NCBI RefSeq assembly: GCF_025354435.1
Contig: NZ_JANXMU010000038.1
Span: 40,550 to 104,549, forward strand
Source: Rhodoferax sp.
Lineage (GTDB): Bacteria > Pseudomonadota > Gammaproteobacteria > Burkholderiales > Burkholderiaceae_C
Length of the DNA: 64,000 nt
Direction: 5' to 3'
The position numbers and the translations under genes were made by a program. Below the pieces are notes generated by a model. The model was not told where the DNA came from, did not search any database, and was given only the letters and a program-made list of their open reading frames with translations. Shown here one piece after another: positions 29,185 through 38,012 of the stretch. How positions within the stretch are numbered: position 1 is the first letter of the stretch; every line of letters begins with the position of its first letter.

Positions 29185-31373
29185 CGTCCTGGCTCAAAAA
29201 ACTCTTCGGCACTGGCCCGGCACCGGTGGTGCCCGTAGCAGCGCCTGCGGCGGCAGCCCCCACGCCACCCACGGTCGATGCCAGCACCGCGCAGCGCCAG
29301 CAGGGCAACCGCTTTCTGGACCAAGGTAATCTTTCGGCTGCCGTGGCCTGCTACCGCCAGGCCGTGGCGCTGGACCCCGCTTCGGCCGATGCCCACACCA
29401 GCCTGGGTTTTGCGCTGCAGCAGCTCGGCCAGCTGGCGGCGGCCCAGACCGCGCTGACCCAGGCGTTGGCCTTGCAGCCTGGCAATTTCGATGCCGCCTA
29501 CCTGCTGGGCCAGGTCCACAACAGCTTGCAGCAGCCGGAGCGTGCGATGGCGTATTTCGAACAGGCGCTGGCGCTGCAACCGGCGTTTGAGCCGCTGTAT
29601 GGCGAACTGTGCCAAGCCCTGATCCAGGCGGGTGCGCTGGATGCGGCCCGCAAGTTGCTGGTCGAGGGCCTCCGGCGCTTTCCCCAAAACGCCATGCTCC
29701 ATTTTTTCCTGGGCAACCTGCATACCCTGGCGCAGGAATGGGCCGCCGCCATTGCCAGCTACAGCACAGCGCAGGCTCTGAACCCGGCCTTGACCGAGGC
29801 ATCGGAAGGCTTGGCCGCGGCCCACCGGCGGCTGGGTTACGCCGATCTGCAGTCGGAAAACTACGCCGCGTCCGAGCAGCACAGCCGCCAAGCCCTGGCG
29901 CTGCGCCCCCAGGATGCCCCGGCGCAGAACAACCTGGGCAGCGCACTGGCCGCCCAAGACCGGCTGCAAGAGGCCGAAACCGCTTTCCGTGCCGCGCTGG
30001 CCCTGGCCCCCCAAACGGCTTTGTTCCACAGCAACCTGGGTGGCAATCTGGTGCTGCAAGGGCGCTTGGAAGAGGCCGTGACCAGCCTGCGCCAGGCCAT
30101 CGCATTGGACGACAGCGGCAACCCGGGCGGCTTTTCCAACCTGCTGTTTGCGCTGAACTACCACCCGGACCTGGCGGCAGAGGCCATTTTTGAGGACTAC
30201 AAGGCCTTCGAGCAGCAGTTTGGCGCGCCGCGCCGGGCGGACTGGCAGCCGCACCCCAACGACCGCAACCCGGCGCGCCGTCTGAAGGTGGGCTATGTGT
30301 CACCGGACTTCAAAAACCACGCCGCCCGCTTCTTTATCGAGCCCCTGCTGGCCTGGCACGACCGCAGCGTGGTGGAAATCTACGCCTACGCCGAGTTAGC
30401 CCAAGAGGACAGCCTCACCCAGCGCTACAAAAGTTGTGCAGCCCACTGGGTGCCCACCCGGGGCCTGTCGGATGCCGAGCTGGCCCAGCGCATCCGCGCC
30501 GACGGCATCGATGTCCTGGTGGACATGGCGGGCCACACGGCGGGCAACCGGCTGGGGGTGTTTGCCCGCAAGCCCGCGCCAGTCTCTTTAAGCTGGATGG
30601 GCTATGGCACCACCACCGGCTTGCGCGCCATCGACTACTACCTGACCGATGCCACCAGCGCACCGCAAGGCAGTGAACACCTGTTTTCCGAAGAGCCCTG
30701 GCGCTTGCCCGGCAGCTTTGTCAGCTACCGCCCCGGCGCGGCCATGGGCGAGGTCAACGTCCTGCCCGCGCTGGAGCGTGGCTATGTGACCTTGGGCACA
30801 TTGACCCGCAGCATCCGCATCAACCACCACACCGTGCGGGTGTGGGCGCAGATACTGCAACGCCTACCCACCGCCCGGCTGGTGGTCGACAGCCGCTCGT
30901 TTGAAGACGCTGCCGTCAAAAATACGCTGGCGCAGCAGTTTGCCGCGCTGGGCATCGCGCCCGAACGGCTGCAGATGGGATTTACCAGCCCCCCGTGGGA
31001 CGTGCTGCGCGGCATCGACATCGGACTGGACTGTTTTCCACACAACAGCGGCACCACTTTGTTCGAGACCCTGTACATGGGCATTCCGTTTGTGACCCTG
31101 GCTGGCCGCCCAAGCGTGGGCCGCCTGGGCAGCGCCATCCTGCAAGGCGCAGGTCACCCCGAGTGGATCACCCAGAGCGAAGCCGAGTACATGGAAAAAG
31201 TGGTCGCCCTGGCCAGCGACCTGCCCGCCCTAGCCCAGATCCGCGCCACGCTGCGAGCACATATGCAGGCCAGCCCGCTGATGGACGAAGAAGGCTTTGC
31301 CAAAACGGTAGAGCAGGCCTACCAGGCAATGTTTGCGCGCTGGTTAGAAAAAACCGGAATGCTATTTAATTAG
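29163..31373 (+). CDS. TPR-containing O-GlcNAc transferase-like glycosyltransferase (SPINDLY family, GT41)
   Basis: Protein of 736 residues from ATG 29163; a GTG at 29181 overlapping the upstream stop is an alternative start. Residues about 35-320 are tetratricopeptide repeats (AHTSLGFALQQLGQ, AQNNLGSALAAQDR, FHSNLGGNLVLQG). The C-terminal part is the SPINDLY/OGT catalytic region: KVGYVSPDFKNHAARFFIEPLL, DMAGHTAGNRLGVFARKPAPV, SWMGYGTTTGL, DYYLTDATSAP, DIGLDCFPHNSGTT. Such enzymes use UDP-sugars to modify proteins, in some bacteria surface or flagellar ones; the target here is unknown. It ends in a repeat copy that supplies its stop codon. Confidence 0.88.
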   Translation: MAGQTAVTSWLKKLFGTGPAPVVPVAAPAAAAPTPPTVDASTAQRQQGNRFLDQGNLSAAVACYRQAVALDPASADAHTSLGFALQQLGQLAAAQTALTQALALQPGNFDAAYLLGQVHNSLQQPERAMAYFEQALALQPAFEPLYGELCQALIQAGALDAARKLLVEGLRRFPQNAMLHFFLGNLHTLAQEWAAAIASYSTAQALNPALTEASEGLAAAHRRLGYADLQSENYAASEQHSRQALALRPQDAPAQNNLGSALAAQDRLQEAETAFRAALALAPQTALFHSNLGGNLVLQGRLEEAVTSLRQAIALDDSGNPGGFSNLLFALNYHPDLAAEAIFEDYKAFEQQFGAPRRADWQPHPNDRNPARRLKVGYVSPDFKNHAARFFIEPLLAWHDRSVVEIYAYAELAQEDSLTQRYKSCAAHWVPTRGLSDAELAQRIRADGIDVLVDMAGHTAGNRLGVFARKPAPVSLSWMGYGTTTGLRAIDYYLTDATSAPQGSEHLFSEEPWRLPGSFVSYRPGAAMGEVNVLPALERGYVTLGTLTRSIRINHHTVRVWAQILQRLPTARLVVDSRSFEDAAVKNTLAQQFAALGIAPERLQMGFTSPPWDVLRGIDIGLDCFPHNSGTTLFETLYMGIPFVTLAGRPSVGRLGSAILQGAGHPEWITQSEAEYMEKVVALASDLPALAQIRATLRAHMQASPLMDEEGFAKTVEQAYQAMFARWLEKTGMLFN

Positions 31374-31420
31374 TAGCAACTTATGCAACTTACGTAAGCG
31401 CTAGCGGCCTAAAAAGCTTA
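31362..31420 (-). repeat. AT-rich intergenic repeat, orientation B
   Basis: TGCTATTTAATTAGTAGCA, a centre with the palindrome CTTACGTAAG, then GCGCTAGCGGCCTAAAAAG. It provides the TAG stop of the glycosyltransferase gene. Confidence 0.65.
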
Positions 31421-31459
31421 AACCCAACCCAATAACCACCCCTTCCAAAGATTCCGTGG

Positions 31460-31572
31460 AACTGGCTCCGCCAAGCCACTGGAATCGCCCCCTGCAAGGG
31501 GGTTGGCGCTGCCACATGCGTCCTCGGCTTTTCAAGCCGATTCCGGGGCAGTGGGCAAGCCTGGGGGTGTAC
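31460..31572. other. nested inverted repeats between convergent glycosyltransferase and ffh genes
   Basis: No gene is visible. The outer arms GGAATCG (31481-31487) and CGATTCC (31538-31544) are complementary. Between them lie the hairpins CCCCC-TGCAA-GGGGG (31488-31502) and TCGGCTT-TTC-AAGCCGA (31524-31540), the second overlapping the outer arm. Flanking GCCACT and AGTGGG can extend the structure. There is no T tract. It could be a bidirectional transcription-end structure, a small RNA, or a decayed mobile sequence. Confidence 0.5.
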
Positions 31573-32931
31573 TCAGAACTTCGGCATACCCTTCATGCCG
31601 CCCATGCGCTTGATCATCTTCATCATGCCGCCACCCTTCATCTTCTTCATCATGTCCTGCATCTGGCCGAACTCGTTGAGCATGCGGTTCACCTCTTGCA
31701 CCTGGACCCCGGCACCGGCGGCGATGCGGCGTTTGCGGGTGGCCTTGATCAGGTCGGGCTTGCGGCGCTCCAGCGGGGTCATGCTGTAGATGATGCCTTC
31801 CTTGCGGCGGATGTCGCGCTCGGCCTTGTCCATGTCCATGGAACCGGCCTTGGCGGCCATCTGGGCGGGCAGTTTGTCCATCAGGCTGGACAGGCCGCCC
31901 ATTTGCTTCATCTGCTGGATCTGGCTCAGAAAGTCGTTCAAATCAAAGCTTTCGCCGCTTTTGACCTTGGCGGCCAGCTTCTGCGCTGCGGCCATGTCGA
32001 CGCCGGCCGTGACCTGCTCGACCAGCGCCAGGATGTCGCCCATGCCCAGCACGCGCCCGGCGTGGCGTTCGGCATCGAACACCTCCAGGCCGTCGATCTT
32101 TTCGCTGGTACCCGCAAACTTGATCGGCACGCCGGTGACGTGGCGCACCGACAGGGCCGCGCCGCCGCGCGAATCGCCGTCGGTCTTGGTGAGAATGATG
32201 CCGGTCAGCGGCAGCGCATCGGCAAAGGCCTTGGCGGTGTTGATCGCGTCCTGGCCCTGCATGGCATCGACCACGAACAGGGTTTCGACGGGTTTGAGGA
32301 AGGCGTGCAGGTCCTTGATTTCGCGCATCAGCACTTCGTCGATAGCCAGGCGACCGGCGGTATCGACCAGCAGCACGTCAAAGTAGTGCTTGCGGGCGTA
32401 GTCGATGGCGGCGGCGGCAATGTCCAGCGGCTTCTGGTCGGGCGTGCTGGGGAACCACTCGGCCCCGGCCTGCTTGGTGACCATCTTCAGCTGCTCGATG
32501 GCGGCTGGGCGGTATACGTCGCCCGACACGGTGAGCACTTTCTTCTTGCGCTTTTCGATCAGGTGCTTGGCCAGCTTGGCGGTGGTGGTGGTTTTACCTG
32601 CGCCTTGCAAACCGGCCATCAAAATCACGGCGGGCGGCTGGGTGGCCAGGTTGATGTCGCTGATGCCCTCGCCCATGGTGCGGCTGAGTTCGCGGTTGAC
32701 GATGCCCACCAGCGCCTGGCCGGGCGACAGCGAGCCCATCACCTCCTGGCCCAGGGCTTTTTCTTTCACCCGCGCAATGAAGTCGCGCACCACCGGCAGG
32801 GCCACGTCGGCCTCCAGCAGGGCCATGCGCACTTCGCGCAGCATGTCGGCCACGTTGGACTCGGTGATGCGGGCCTGGCCCCGGATTTCTTTGACCAAGC
32901 GGGAGAGTTTATCGGTAAGAGCGGAGGCCAT
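31573..32931 (-). CDS. ffh: signal recognition particle protein Ffh
   Basis: GTPase of the signal recognition particle, which delivers membrane proteins co-translationally to FtsY and SecYEG. It has 452 residues. The N domain is helical; the G domain has GLQGAGKTTTTAKLA, DTAGRLAID and TKTDGDSRGGA; the Met-rich M domain ends in MQDMMKKMKGGGMMKMIKRM and binds the SRP RNA and signal sequences. It is divergent from the CcsA-like gene across 67 bases. The SRP RNA gene was not found in this window. Confidence 0.97.
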   Translation of the reverse strand: MASALTDKLSRLVKEIRGQARITESNVADMLREVRMALLEADVALPVVRDFIARVKEKALGQEVMGSLSPGQALVGIVNRELSRTMGEGISDINLATQPPAVILMAGLQGAGKTTTTAKLAKHLIEKRKKKVLTVSGDVYRPAAIEQLKMVTKQAGAEWFPSTPDQKPLDIAAAAIDYARKHYFDVLLVDTAGRLAIDEVLMREIKDLHAFLKPVETLFVVDAMQGQDAINTAKAFADALPLTGIILTKTDGDSRGGAALSVRHVTGVPIKFAGTSEKIDGLEVFDAERHAGRVLGMGDILALVEQVTAGVDMAAAQKLAAKVKSGESFDLNDFLSQIQQMKQMGGLSSLMDKLPAQMAAKAGSMDMDKAERDIRRKEGIIYSMTPLERRKPDLIKATRKRRIAAGAGVQVQEVNRMLNEFGQMQDMMKKMKGGGMMKMIKRMGGMKGMPKF

Positions 32932-32998
32932 AAAGAAGTGTCCGGGGAGGGTTGTGCAGGCGAAAAAAGGGGATAGGGTGAAACGCTAAACTTCGCCC

Positions 32999-33799
32999 AT
33001 GATTTTAACGACCGCGCCCCTTGCCACCGTGCTGCTGTTTGCCGCTACGGCGCTGGCCTATGCCGTGCCCGCGGTGGGGGCCGGAACCTTGAGCATGCGC
33101 GCCAGCCGTGGGGCTCTGTGGCTTGCCTGGTTGCTGCACGCCCTGGTGCTGAGCCTGGGGCTGTTTGGCACGCCGCCGCGTTTTGGTTTTGCGCCCGCAC
33201 TGTCGGTCACGGCCTGGCTGGTACTGACGGTGTACGCGGTGGAAAGCCATTTGTTCCCCCAGCTCCAGGCCCGCTGGGCGCTGGCCGGGCTGGGCGCGGT
33301 GGCGGTGCTGCTGGCCTTGCTGTTCCCCGGCACACCACTGCACGAAATGGCCTCGCCCTGGCTGCCACTGCACTGGGCGCTGGGCATTGCCTCGTATGGC
33401 CTGTTTGCGGCAGCGGTGGTGCATGCCTGGCTGATGACCCGGGCCGAACGCCAGATGCGCCAAGCCGCCGATGCGACCAGCGGCATCCCGCTGCTGACGC
33501 TGGAGCGGCTGACCTTTCGGCTGGTGAGTGCGGGCTTTGTGCTGCTGTCGGCCACGCTGCTGGTGGGCTGGCTGTTTGGCGAACAGCTCTACGGCATCCA
33601 CGGCTGGAAATGGAGCCACAAAACCGTGTTTTCGGTGCTGTCCTGGCTGACCTTTGCGGTGCTGCTGGTGGGCCGTAGCCGCTTTGGCTGGCGCGGCCGC
33701 AAGGCCGTGCGGGTGCTGTACACCGGGGCCGGACTGCTGCTGCTGGGCTATGTGGGCTCGCGCTTTGTGCTGGAAGTGGTACTGGGGCGGGTCACATGA
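32999..33799 (+). CDS. CcsA/YpjD-like cytochrome c assembly family membrane protein
   Basis: Inner membrane protein of 266 residues with about eight hydrophobic spans and short loops. The conserved segments WLPLHWALGIASYGLF and GWKWSHKTVFSVLSWLTFAVLL contain the His residues that mark the CcsA/HemX/YpjD domain, which in related proteins binds heme. This subgroup, sitting between ffh and pilS in betaproteobacteria, is often called YpjD and its exact role is not proven. It overlaps the next gene by four bases (ATGA). Confidence 0.85.
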   Translation: MILTTAPLATVLLFAATALAYAVPAVGAGTLSMRASRGALWLAWLLHALVLSLGLFGTPPRFGFAPALSVTAWLVLTVYAVESHLFPQLQARWALAGLGAVAVLLALLFPGTPLHEMASPWLPLHWALGIASYGLFAAAVVHAWLMTRAERQMRQAADATSGIPLLTLERLTFRLVSAGFVLLSATLLVGWLFGEQLYGIHGWKWSHKTVFSVLSWLTFAVLLVGRSRFGWRGRKAVRVLYTGAGLLLLGYVGSRFVLEVVLGRVT

Positions 33800-34023
33800 A
33801 GCTGCTGATCGTTTTGCTGGCGGTATTGCTGGGCGTGTGGCTGTGGCGCTCGCGGCGGGTGCAGGACAAGCGCCCCACCACGGCACCGCCCAAAGTACTG
33901 CAAAACATGGTGCCCTGCCAGGTGTGTGGCGTGCTCTTGCCGCAAAACGAGGCAGTCACCACCCCGCACGGCGTGTACTGCGGCCCAGCCCACCGCAAGC
34001 AGGCCGAGCAGGCCCCGCGGTGA
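33796..34023 (+). CDS. small membrane-anchored PP0621-like protein
   Basis: Protein of 75 residues. The N-terminus is one membrane span (LLIVLLAVLLGVWLW) followed by basic residues, so the rest should lie in the cytoplasm. The C-terminal half has a zinc-ribbon-like pattern, CQVCGVLLP then GVYCGPAHRKQ (two Cys, then Cys and His). This matches the PP0621 group of uncharacterised proteins. It overlaps both neighbours by four bases, making a tight ccsA-PP0621-pilS-pilR unit. Confidence 0.82.
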   Translation: MKLLIVLLAVLLGVWLWRSRRVQDKRPTTAPPKVLQNMVPCQVCGVLLPQNEAVTTPHGVYCGPAHRKQAEQAPR

Positions 34024-35726
34024 CACCCACCAGCCCCGCGGCGCATCTGGCAGAGCCTGACCCGCTCGCCCTGGCGCGGGTCTGGTATGGGTTTATGACG
34101 GCCCGGGTGACGATTGCGCTGGCGATTCTGGTCTGGCACGGCGCGCTGCTGGCCCTGGGCCAGACGGTGTCGCCCTGGCTGCTGCTGTTTTGCAGCGGCT
34201 ACCTGGCCAGCGCCCTGGCGCTGCGCCTGACCGGACGGCCCAGCCACAGCGAGCACCCCTCCAAGCGCTTCTGGATTGGCACGGTGGGGGTGGATGCGTT
34301 GGTGTTTTCCACTCTGCAGCTGATGCAGTCAGGGGGCAGCATCAACTACAGTCCGCTGCTGGGCTTGCCGGTGCTGCTGGCGGCCGTGCTGGGCCGGCGA
34401 GGTATCGCCCTGGGCACGGCGGCGGGCATGACGCTGCTGCTGCTGCTACTGGACATCTGGAAGCTGTACACCCGCCAGGCGGGCGACGAAGCCGCGCTGT
34501 TCATGCAAAGCGGCCTGACCGGCATGGGCTATTTTGTGGTGGCTTTTCTGGTCAACCAGTTGGCGGCCCGGCTGGAGCGCGAAGAACAGTTGGCGCTGCG
34601 CAGCCAGATGGACGTGCAGTTGCAAACCCGGGTCAACGAACTGGTGATTGAAACCTTGACCGACGGCGTGCTGGTGGTCGACGCCCGCGGCAGCGCCCGC
34701 GCAGCCAACCCCGCCGCCCGCCTGCTACTGGGCACCGACAGCCGCACCGGCCAGGCCCCGCTGCAACTGGGCAGCCAGCCCGGCTGGCAGGCGCTGCTGG
34801 CCCTGGCGCAAAAGACCTTTGCCGAAGAAAGCACCCAGCAGGCCGATATCCGTATCCAGCACAACGGCCGCAGCCCGCGCCGGGTGCGGGTGCGCACCCG
34901 CATGACGCCTGCCGTGGCAGGGCAAACCGACAGCCTGTGCGTGATGTTTTTGCACGATCTGCGGGAGATGGAAGCCCGGCTGCGCACCGAAAAGATGGCC
35001 GCCATGGGCCGCATGTCGGCCGCCGTGGCGCATGAAATCCGCAACCCGCTGGCAGCCATCACCCAAGCCAATGCCCTGCTGGAAGAGGACCTGACCGACC
35101 CGGCCCAGCAGCGGCTGACCACCATGGTGCGGTACAACGCCCTGCGACTGGCCAAAATTGTCGATGAGGTGCTGGAGATTGCCCGGGTGCCGGTGCACTC
35201 CGGGCACGGCAGCGCCCCACCGCAGATCAAGCTGGACGAGGCGGTGGACACCGTCTGCCGCGACTGGTCGCAGCAGGACCCGACCCGGCGCAACGTGCAG
35301 GTATCGCTGGGCACGCTGGGTTTGCCGGTGGACTTTGACCCCGACCACCTGCGCCGCGTGCTGGTCAACCTGCTGGACAATGCCTTGCGCTACGAGAGCG
35401 GCCAGGTCGGAGCCATCCAGGTCGGCACCCGGCTGCTGCCCAATCGGCAATCCAGCCTGCTGGTGTGGAGCGACGGCCCGCCCATGGAGCAGGCGGTGGA
35501 GCAGCATTTGTTCGAACCTTTTTTCAGCTCGGAAAGCCGATCCAGCGGTTTGGGTCTGTATATTTGCCGGGAACTGTGCGAGCGGCACCGCGCCAGCATC
35601 GGCTACCAGCGCGCCACCCGCGAGCGCGGCGGTCTGGCGGTGCAAGGCAATGAATTTTTTGTGCAGTTTCGCCCGCCCAAGCCCAGTACCCTGGTGGCCC
35701 GCTCTTTTGACATCCAACCGGTCTGA
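34020..35726 (+). CDS. pilS: sensor histidine kinase PilS
   Basis: Membrane sensor kinase of 568 residues, partner of PilR. It starts at GTG 34020, overlapping the previous stop codon; the open frame further upstream runs through the two preceding genes and is not family-like. Residues about 20-180 hold five to six membrane spans, then a PAS-like segment (LVIETLTDGVLVVDARGSA). The dimerisation domain has the phospho-acceptor His in AVAHEIRNPLAAI, and the ATPase domain has NLLDNALRY and SSGLGLYICREL. PilSR usually controls the type IV pilin gene pilA, which is not in this window. Confidence 0.88.
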   Translation: MTPTSPAAHLAEPDPLALARVWYGFMTARVTIALAILVWHGALLALGQTVSPWLLLFCSGYLASALALRLTGRPSHSEHPSKRFWIGTVGVDALVFSTLQLMQSGGSINYSPLLGLPVLLAAVLGRRGIALGTAAGMTLLLLLLDIWKLYTRQAGDEAALFMQSGLTGMGYFVVAFLVNQLAARLEREEQLALRSQMDVQLQTRVNELVIETLTDGVLVVDARGSARAANPAARLLLGTDSRTGQAPLQLGSQPGWQALLALAQKTFAEESTQQADIRIQHNGRSPRRVRVRTRMTPAVAGQTDSLCVMFLHDLREMEARLRTEKMAAMGRMSAAVAHEIRNPLAAITQANALLEEDLTDPAQQRLTTMVRYNALRLAKIVDEVLEIARVPVHSGHGSAPPQIKLDEAVDTVCRDWSQQDPTRRNVQVSLGTLGLPVDFDPDHLRRVLVNLLDNALRYESGQVGAIQVGTRLLPNRQSSLLVWSDGPPMEQAVEQHLFEPFFSSESRSSGLGLYICRELCERHRASIGYQRATRERGGLAVQGNEFFVQFRPPKPSTLVARSFDIQPV

Positions 35727-35738
35727 TCTCCCCACACT

Positions 35739-37184
35739 ATGGCCCAGCCCCCTTCTTTGCCTGCCGCATCCGTCCTGGTGGTAGACGACGAGCCCGACCT
35801 GCGCACGCTGTACGAGCTGACCTTGCTGCGCGAGGGCTACCGCATCGACACCGCCGCCGACCTGCAAGAGGCCCGCGTGCTGCTGGAGGACAAACGCTTT
35901 GACGTGGTGATCACCGACATGCGCCTGCCCGATGGGTTGGGCATCGCCCTGCTACACAGCCTGAAGGCCCAGCAGCGGCCCGAGCGCGTCATCGTCATGA
36001 CCGCCTACGGCTCGGCCGAGAACGCGGTCGAAGCCCTGAAAGCAGGGGCCTTTGACTACCTGACCAAGCCGGTGGATCTGAAGCAGTTTCGTGCCGTAGT
36101 GGCATCGGCCATCCAGGACACCAGCCAATCCTCACGTTCTGCGACTCCTAACGAAAAAGCCCCCTTGCGCTTATCAGGTGGACAAGGGGCGCTACAAAAA
36201 TTGGTAGGCTCATCGGAGGCCATGCAACTGGTCAAACAGCGCATCGTGAAAGTGGCGCGCAGCATGGCGCCGGTGCTGGTGCGTGGCGAATCGGGCACCG
36301 GCAAAGAGCTGGTGGCCCAGGCCCTGCACGCCAACAGCCACCGCGCCGCCGGGCCGCTGGTGGCAGTGAACTGCAGCGCCATCCCCGAGAACCTGCTGGA
36401 GGCCGAGTTTTTTGGTGCCAAGAAAGGCTCGTACACCGGCGCGGTGCAAGACCGGCCAGGCTATTTCCAGGCGGCCCGCGACGGCACCCTGTTTCTGGAC
36501 GAAATTGGCGATCTGCCGCTGGCCATGCAATCCAAACTGCTGCGCGCCATCCAGGAGCGCAGCGTGCGCTCGCTGGGCTCCACCCAGGAGGATGCGGTGG
36601 ACGTGCGGATCGTCAGCGCCACCCACAAAGACCTGGCCGCCGATGTCAAGGCCGGGCGCTTCCGGCAAGATTTGTACTACCGGCTGAATGTGATCGAAAT
36701 CGCCGTACCGCCGCTGCGCGAGCGTCGGGGCGACCTGCCCGCGCTGTGCGAAGCGCTGCTGGCGCGCATTGCAGCCGAATCCGGCATGCCGGTGCCCCTG
36801 CTGTCGCCCGAGCTGCTGGCACAGCTGGCCAGCCACCCGCTGAGCGGCAATGTGCGCGAGCTGGAAAACCTGCTGCACCGTGCCGTGGCCATGGGCGACG
36901 GCGAGGCTTTGCACGTCGACTTCAATGCCGACTTTGACGCCACCGAGCCGACACCGCTGCAGGCCTCGCCCCAGGAGCTAGGCGCCAGCACCACCATCCC
37001 CACGGACCTGCAGGCCTTTCTGGACCAGCAGGAGCGCGACATCCTGGTCAAGGTGTTGCACGAGACCGGCTTTAACCGCACGGCCACGGCCCAGCGCCTG
37101 GGCCTGAGCCTGCGCCAGATCCGCTACCGCATCGAGCGCCTGAACATCGCCACCCCGCAAGACAATGAACCCCAAGACTCCTGA
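35739..37184 (+). CDS. pilR: sigma-54-dependent response regulator PilR
   Basis: NtrC-type activator of 481 residues. The receiver domain (residues 8-125) has the phospho-acceptor Asp in VVITDMRLPDG. The AAA+ domain has Walker A GESGTGKE, the sigma-54 contact loop GSYTGA (a variant of GAFTGA) and the GDLPLAMQSKLLRA region. The Fis-type DNA-binding helix-turn-helix is at the end (NRTATAQRLGLSLRQIRYRI). The receiver-AAA linker (about residues 130-158) is encoded by what looks like a copy of the local repeat. The gene follows pilS by 12 bases and overlaps ampD by 20. Confidence 0.92.
   Translation: MAQPPSLPAASVLVVDDEPDLRTLYELTLLREGYRIDTAADLQEARVLLEDKRFDVVITDMRLPDGLGIALLHSLKAQQRPERVIVMTAYGSAENAVEALKAGAFDYLTKPVDLKQFRAVVASAIQDTSQSSRSATPNEKAPLRLSGGQGALQKLVGSSEAMQLVKQRIVKVARSMAPVLVRGESGTGKELVAQALHANSHRAAGPLVAVNCSAIPENLLEAEFFGAKKGSYTGAVQDRPGYFQAARDGTLFLDEIGDLPLAMQSKLLRAIQERSVRSLGSTQEDAVDVRIVSATHKDLAADVKAGRFRQDLYYRLNVIEIAVPPLRERRGDLPALCEALLARIAAESGMPVPLLSPELLAQLASHPLSGNVRELENLLHRAVAMGDGEALHVDFNADFDATEPTPLQASPQELGASTTIPTDLQAFLDQQERDILVKVLHETGFNRTATAQRLGLSLRQIRYRIERLNIATPQDNEPQDS
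36153..36206 (+). repeat. probable repeat copy inside the pilR linker (orientation A)
   Basis: AAAAAGCCCCCTTGCGCTTATC, spacer, GACAAGGGGCGCTACAAAAATTGG. Arms CTTATC and GACAAG pair with one wobble. The stretch falls in the least conserved part of the protein. Confidence 0.45.
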
Positions 37185-37764
37185 ACCGCAAGCGCCTTTG
37201 TGGCGCAATGGCTGGTACCGGTTTGCGCACCAGCACAAGTCCCCCAACTTCGGCCCCCGGCCCGAAGGCGCGCGTACCGACCTGGTGGTGGTGCATTCCA
37301 TCAGCCTGCCACCGGGCGAGTACGGCGGCAACCATGTGCTGGCTCTGTTTGGCAACACCCTGGACTGGAGCGCCCACCCGTACTTTGAAAGCATCCGCGG
37401 CTTGCAGGTGTCGGCCCACTTCTATATCCGCCGCCAGGGTGAGTTGTGGCAATTTGTGAGCGCCGACGACCGGGCCTGGCACGCTGGAGCCTCGCACTAC
37501 CGGGGCCGCAGCAACTGCAACGACGACTCCATCGGCATCGAACTCGAAGGCCTGGAGGGCCAGCCTTTTGAGCCTGAACAGTACGACACCTTGGTCAGCC
37601 TGCTGGCCGCGCTGAAGCCCGCCTACCCCATTCTCCATGTGGCAGGCCATGAGCACATCGCACCGGGTCGCAAACACGATCCGGGGGCCGGATTTAACTG
37701 GCAGGCGGTGCAGCGTGGCACCGGCTGGGATGCGCGCTGCTTTCCAGCGGCGGTTCAAATATAA
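37165..37764 (+). CDS. ampD: 1,6-anhydro-N-acetylmuramyl-L-alanine amidase AmpD
   Basis: Cytoplasmic zinc amidase of peptidoglycan recycling that removes the stem peptide from anhydro-muropeptides and thereby keeps AmpR-controlled beta-lactamase low where present. It has 199 residues. Zinc ligands lie in VVHSISLPPGEYGG (first His) and AGHEHIAPGRKHDPG (His and Asp). The N-terminal WRNGWYRFAHQHKSPNFGPRP is typical of betaproteobacterial AmpD. It starts inside the last 20 bases of pilR. Confidence 0.94.
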   Translation: MNPKTPEPQAPLWRNGWYRFAHQHKSPNFGPRPEGARTDLVVVHSISLPPGEYGGNHVLALFGNTLDWSAHPYFESIRGLQVSAHFYIRRQGELWQFVSADDRAWHAGASHYRGRSNCNDDSIGIELEGLEGQPFEPEQYDTLVSLLAALKPAYPILHVAGHEHIAPGRKHDPGAGFNWQAVQRGTGWDARCFPAAVQI

Positions 37765-37980
37765 AAAATGTAACAATGCGTGCCCTTTCCGCGCTGGGCA
37801 AGCCGCCACCGAGAAGGGCGTAGACCCAAGCACTGTGCCGTTTTGCAGGGCAAATGCCCCGCAAAGCCGCTTGTTTACTGGGTGTGCATACCGCCCGCCT
37901 GATGGGACAACGCTTGCCGGGTGATTGCCGCCGCAGGCTCTGCAAAGCCCCCAGGCCAGTGCCGCTACCGAGGTCGCGAT

Positions 37981-37996
37981 ACACTACCGGTAGTGG
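37981..37996 (+). promoter_or_regulatory. NrdR box 1
   Basis: ACACTACCGGTAGTGG, a 16-base palindrome close to the NrdR consensus (acaCwAtATaTwGtgt). It is paired with a second box exactly 32 bases downstream. Confidence 0.8.
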
Positions 37997-38012
37997 CTTG
38001 AATTGATTCCAG

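Noticed and set aside
33654..34019. In-frame upstream extension of pilS
   Set aside because: It runs through the end of the CcsA-like gene and the PP0621-like gene and is rich in Cys and Trp, as out-of-frame coding sequence often is.
37765..37980. Possible cobalamin or other riboswitch before nrdA
   Set aside because: The conserved blocks of the cobalamin riboswitch could not be found on either strand; only a hairpin and GC-rich sequence are visible.
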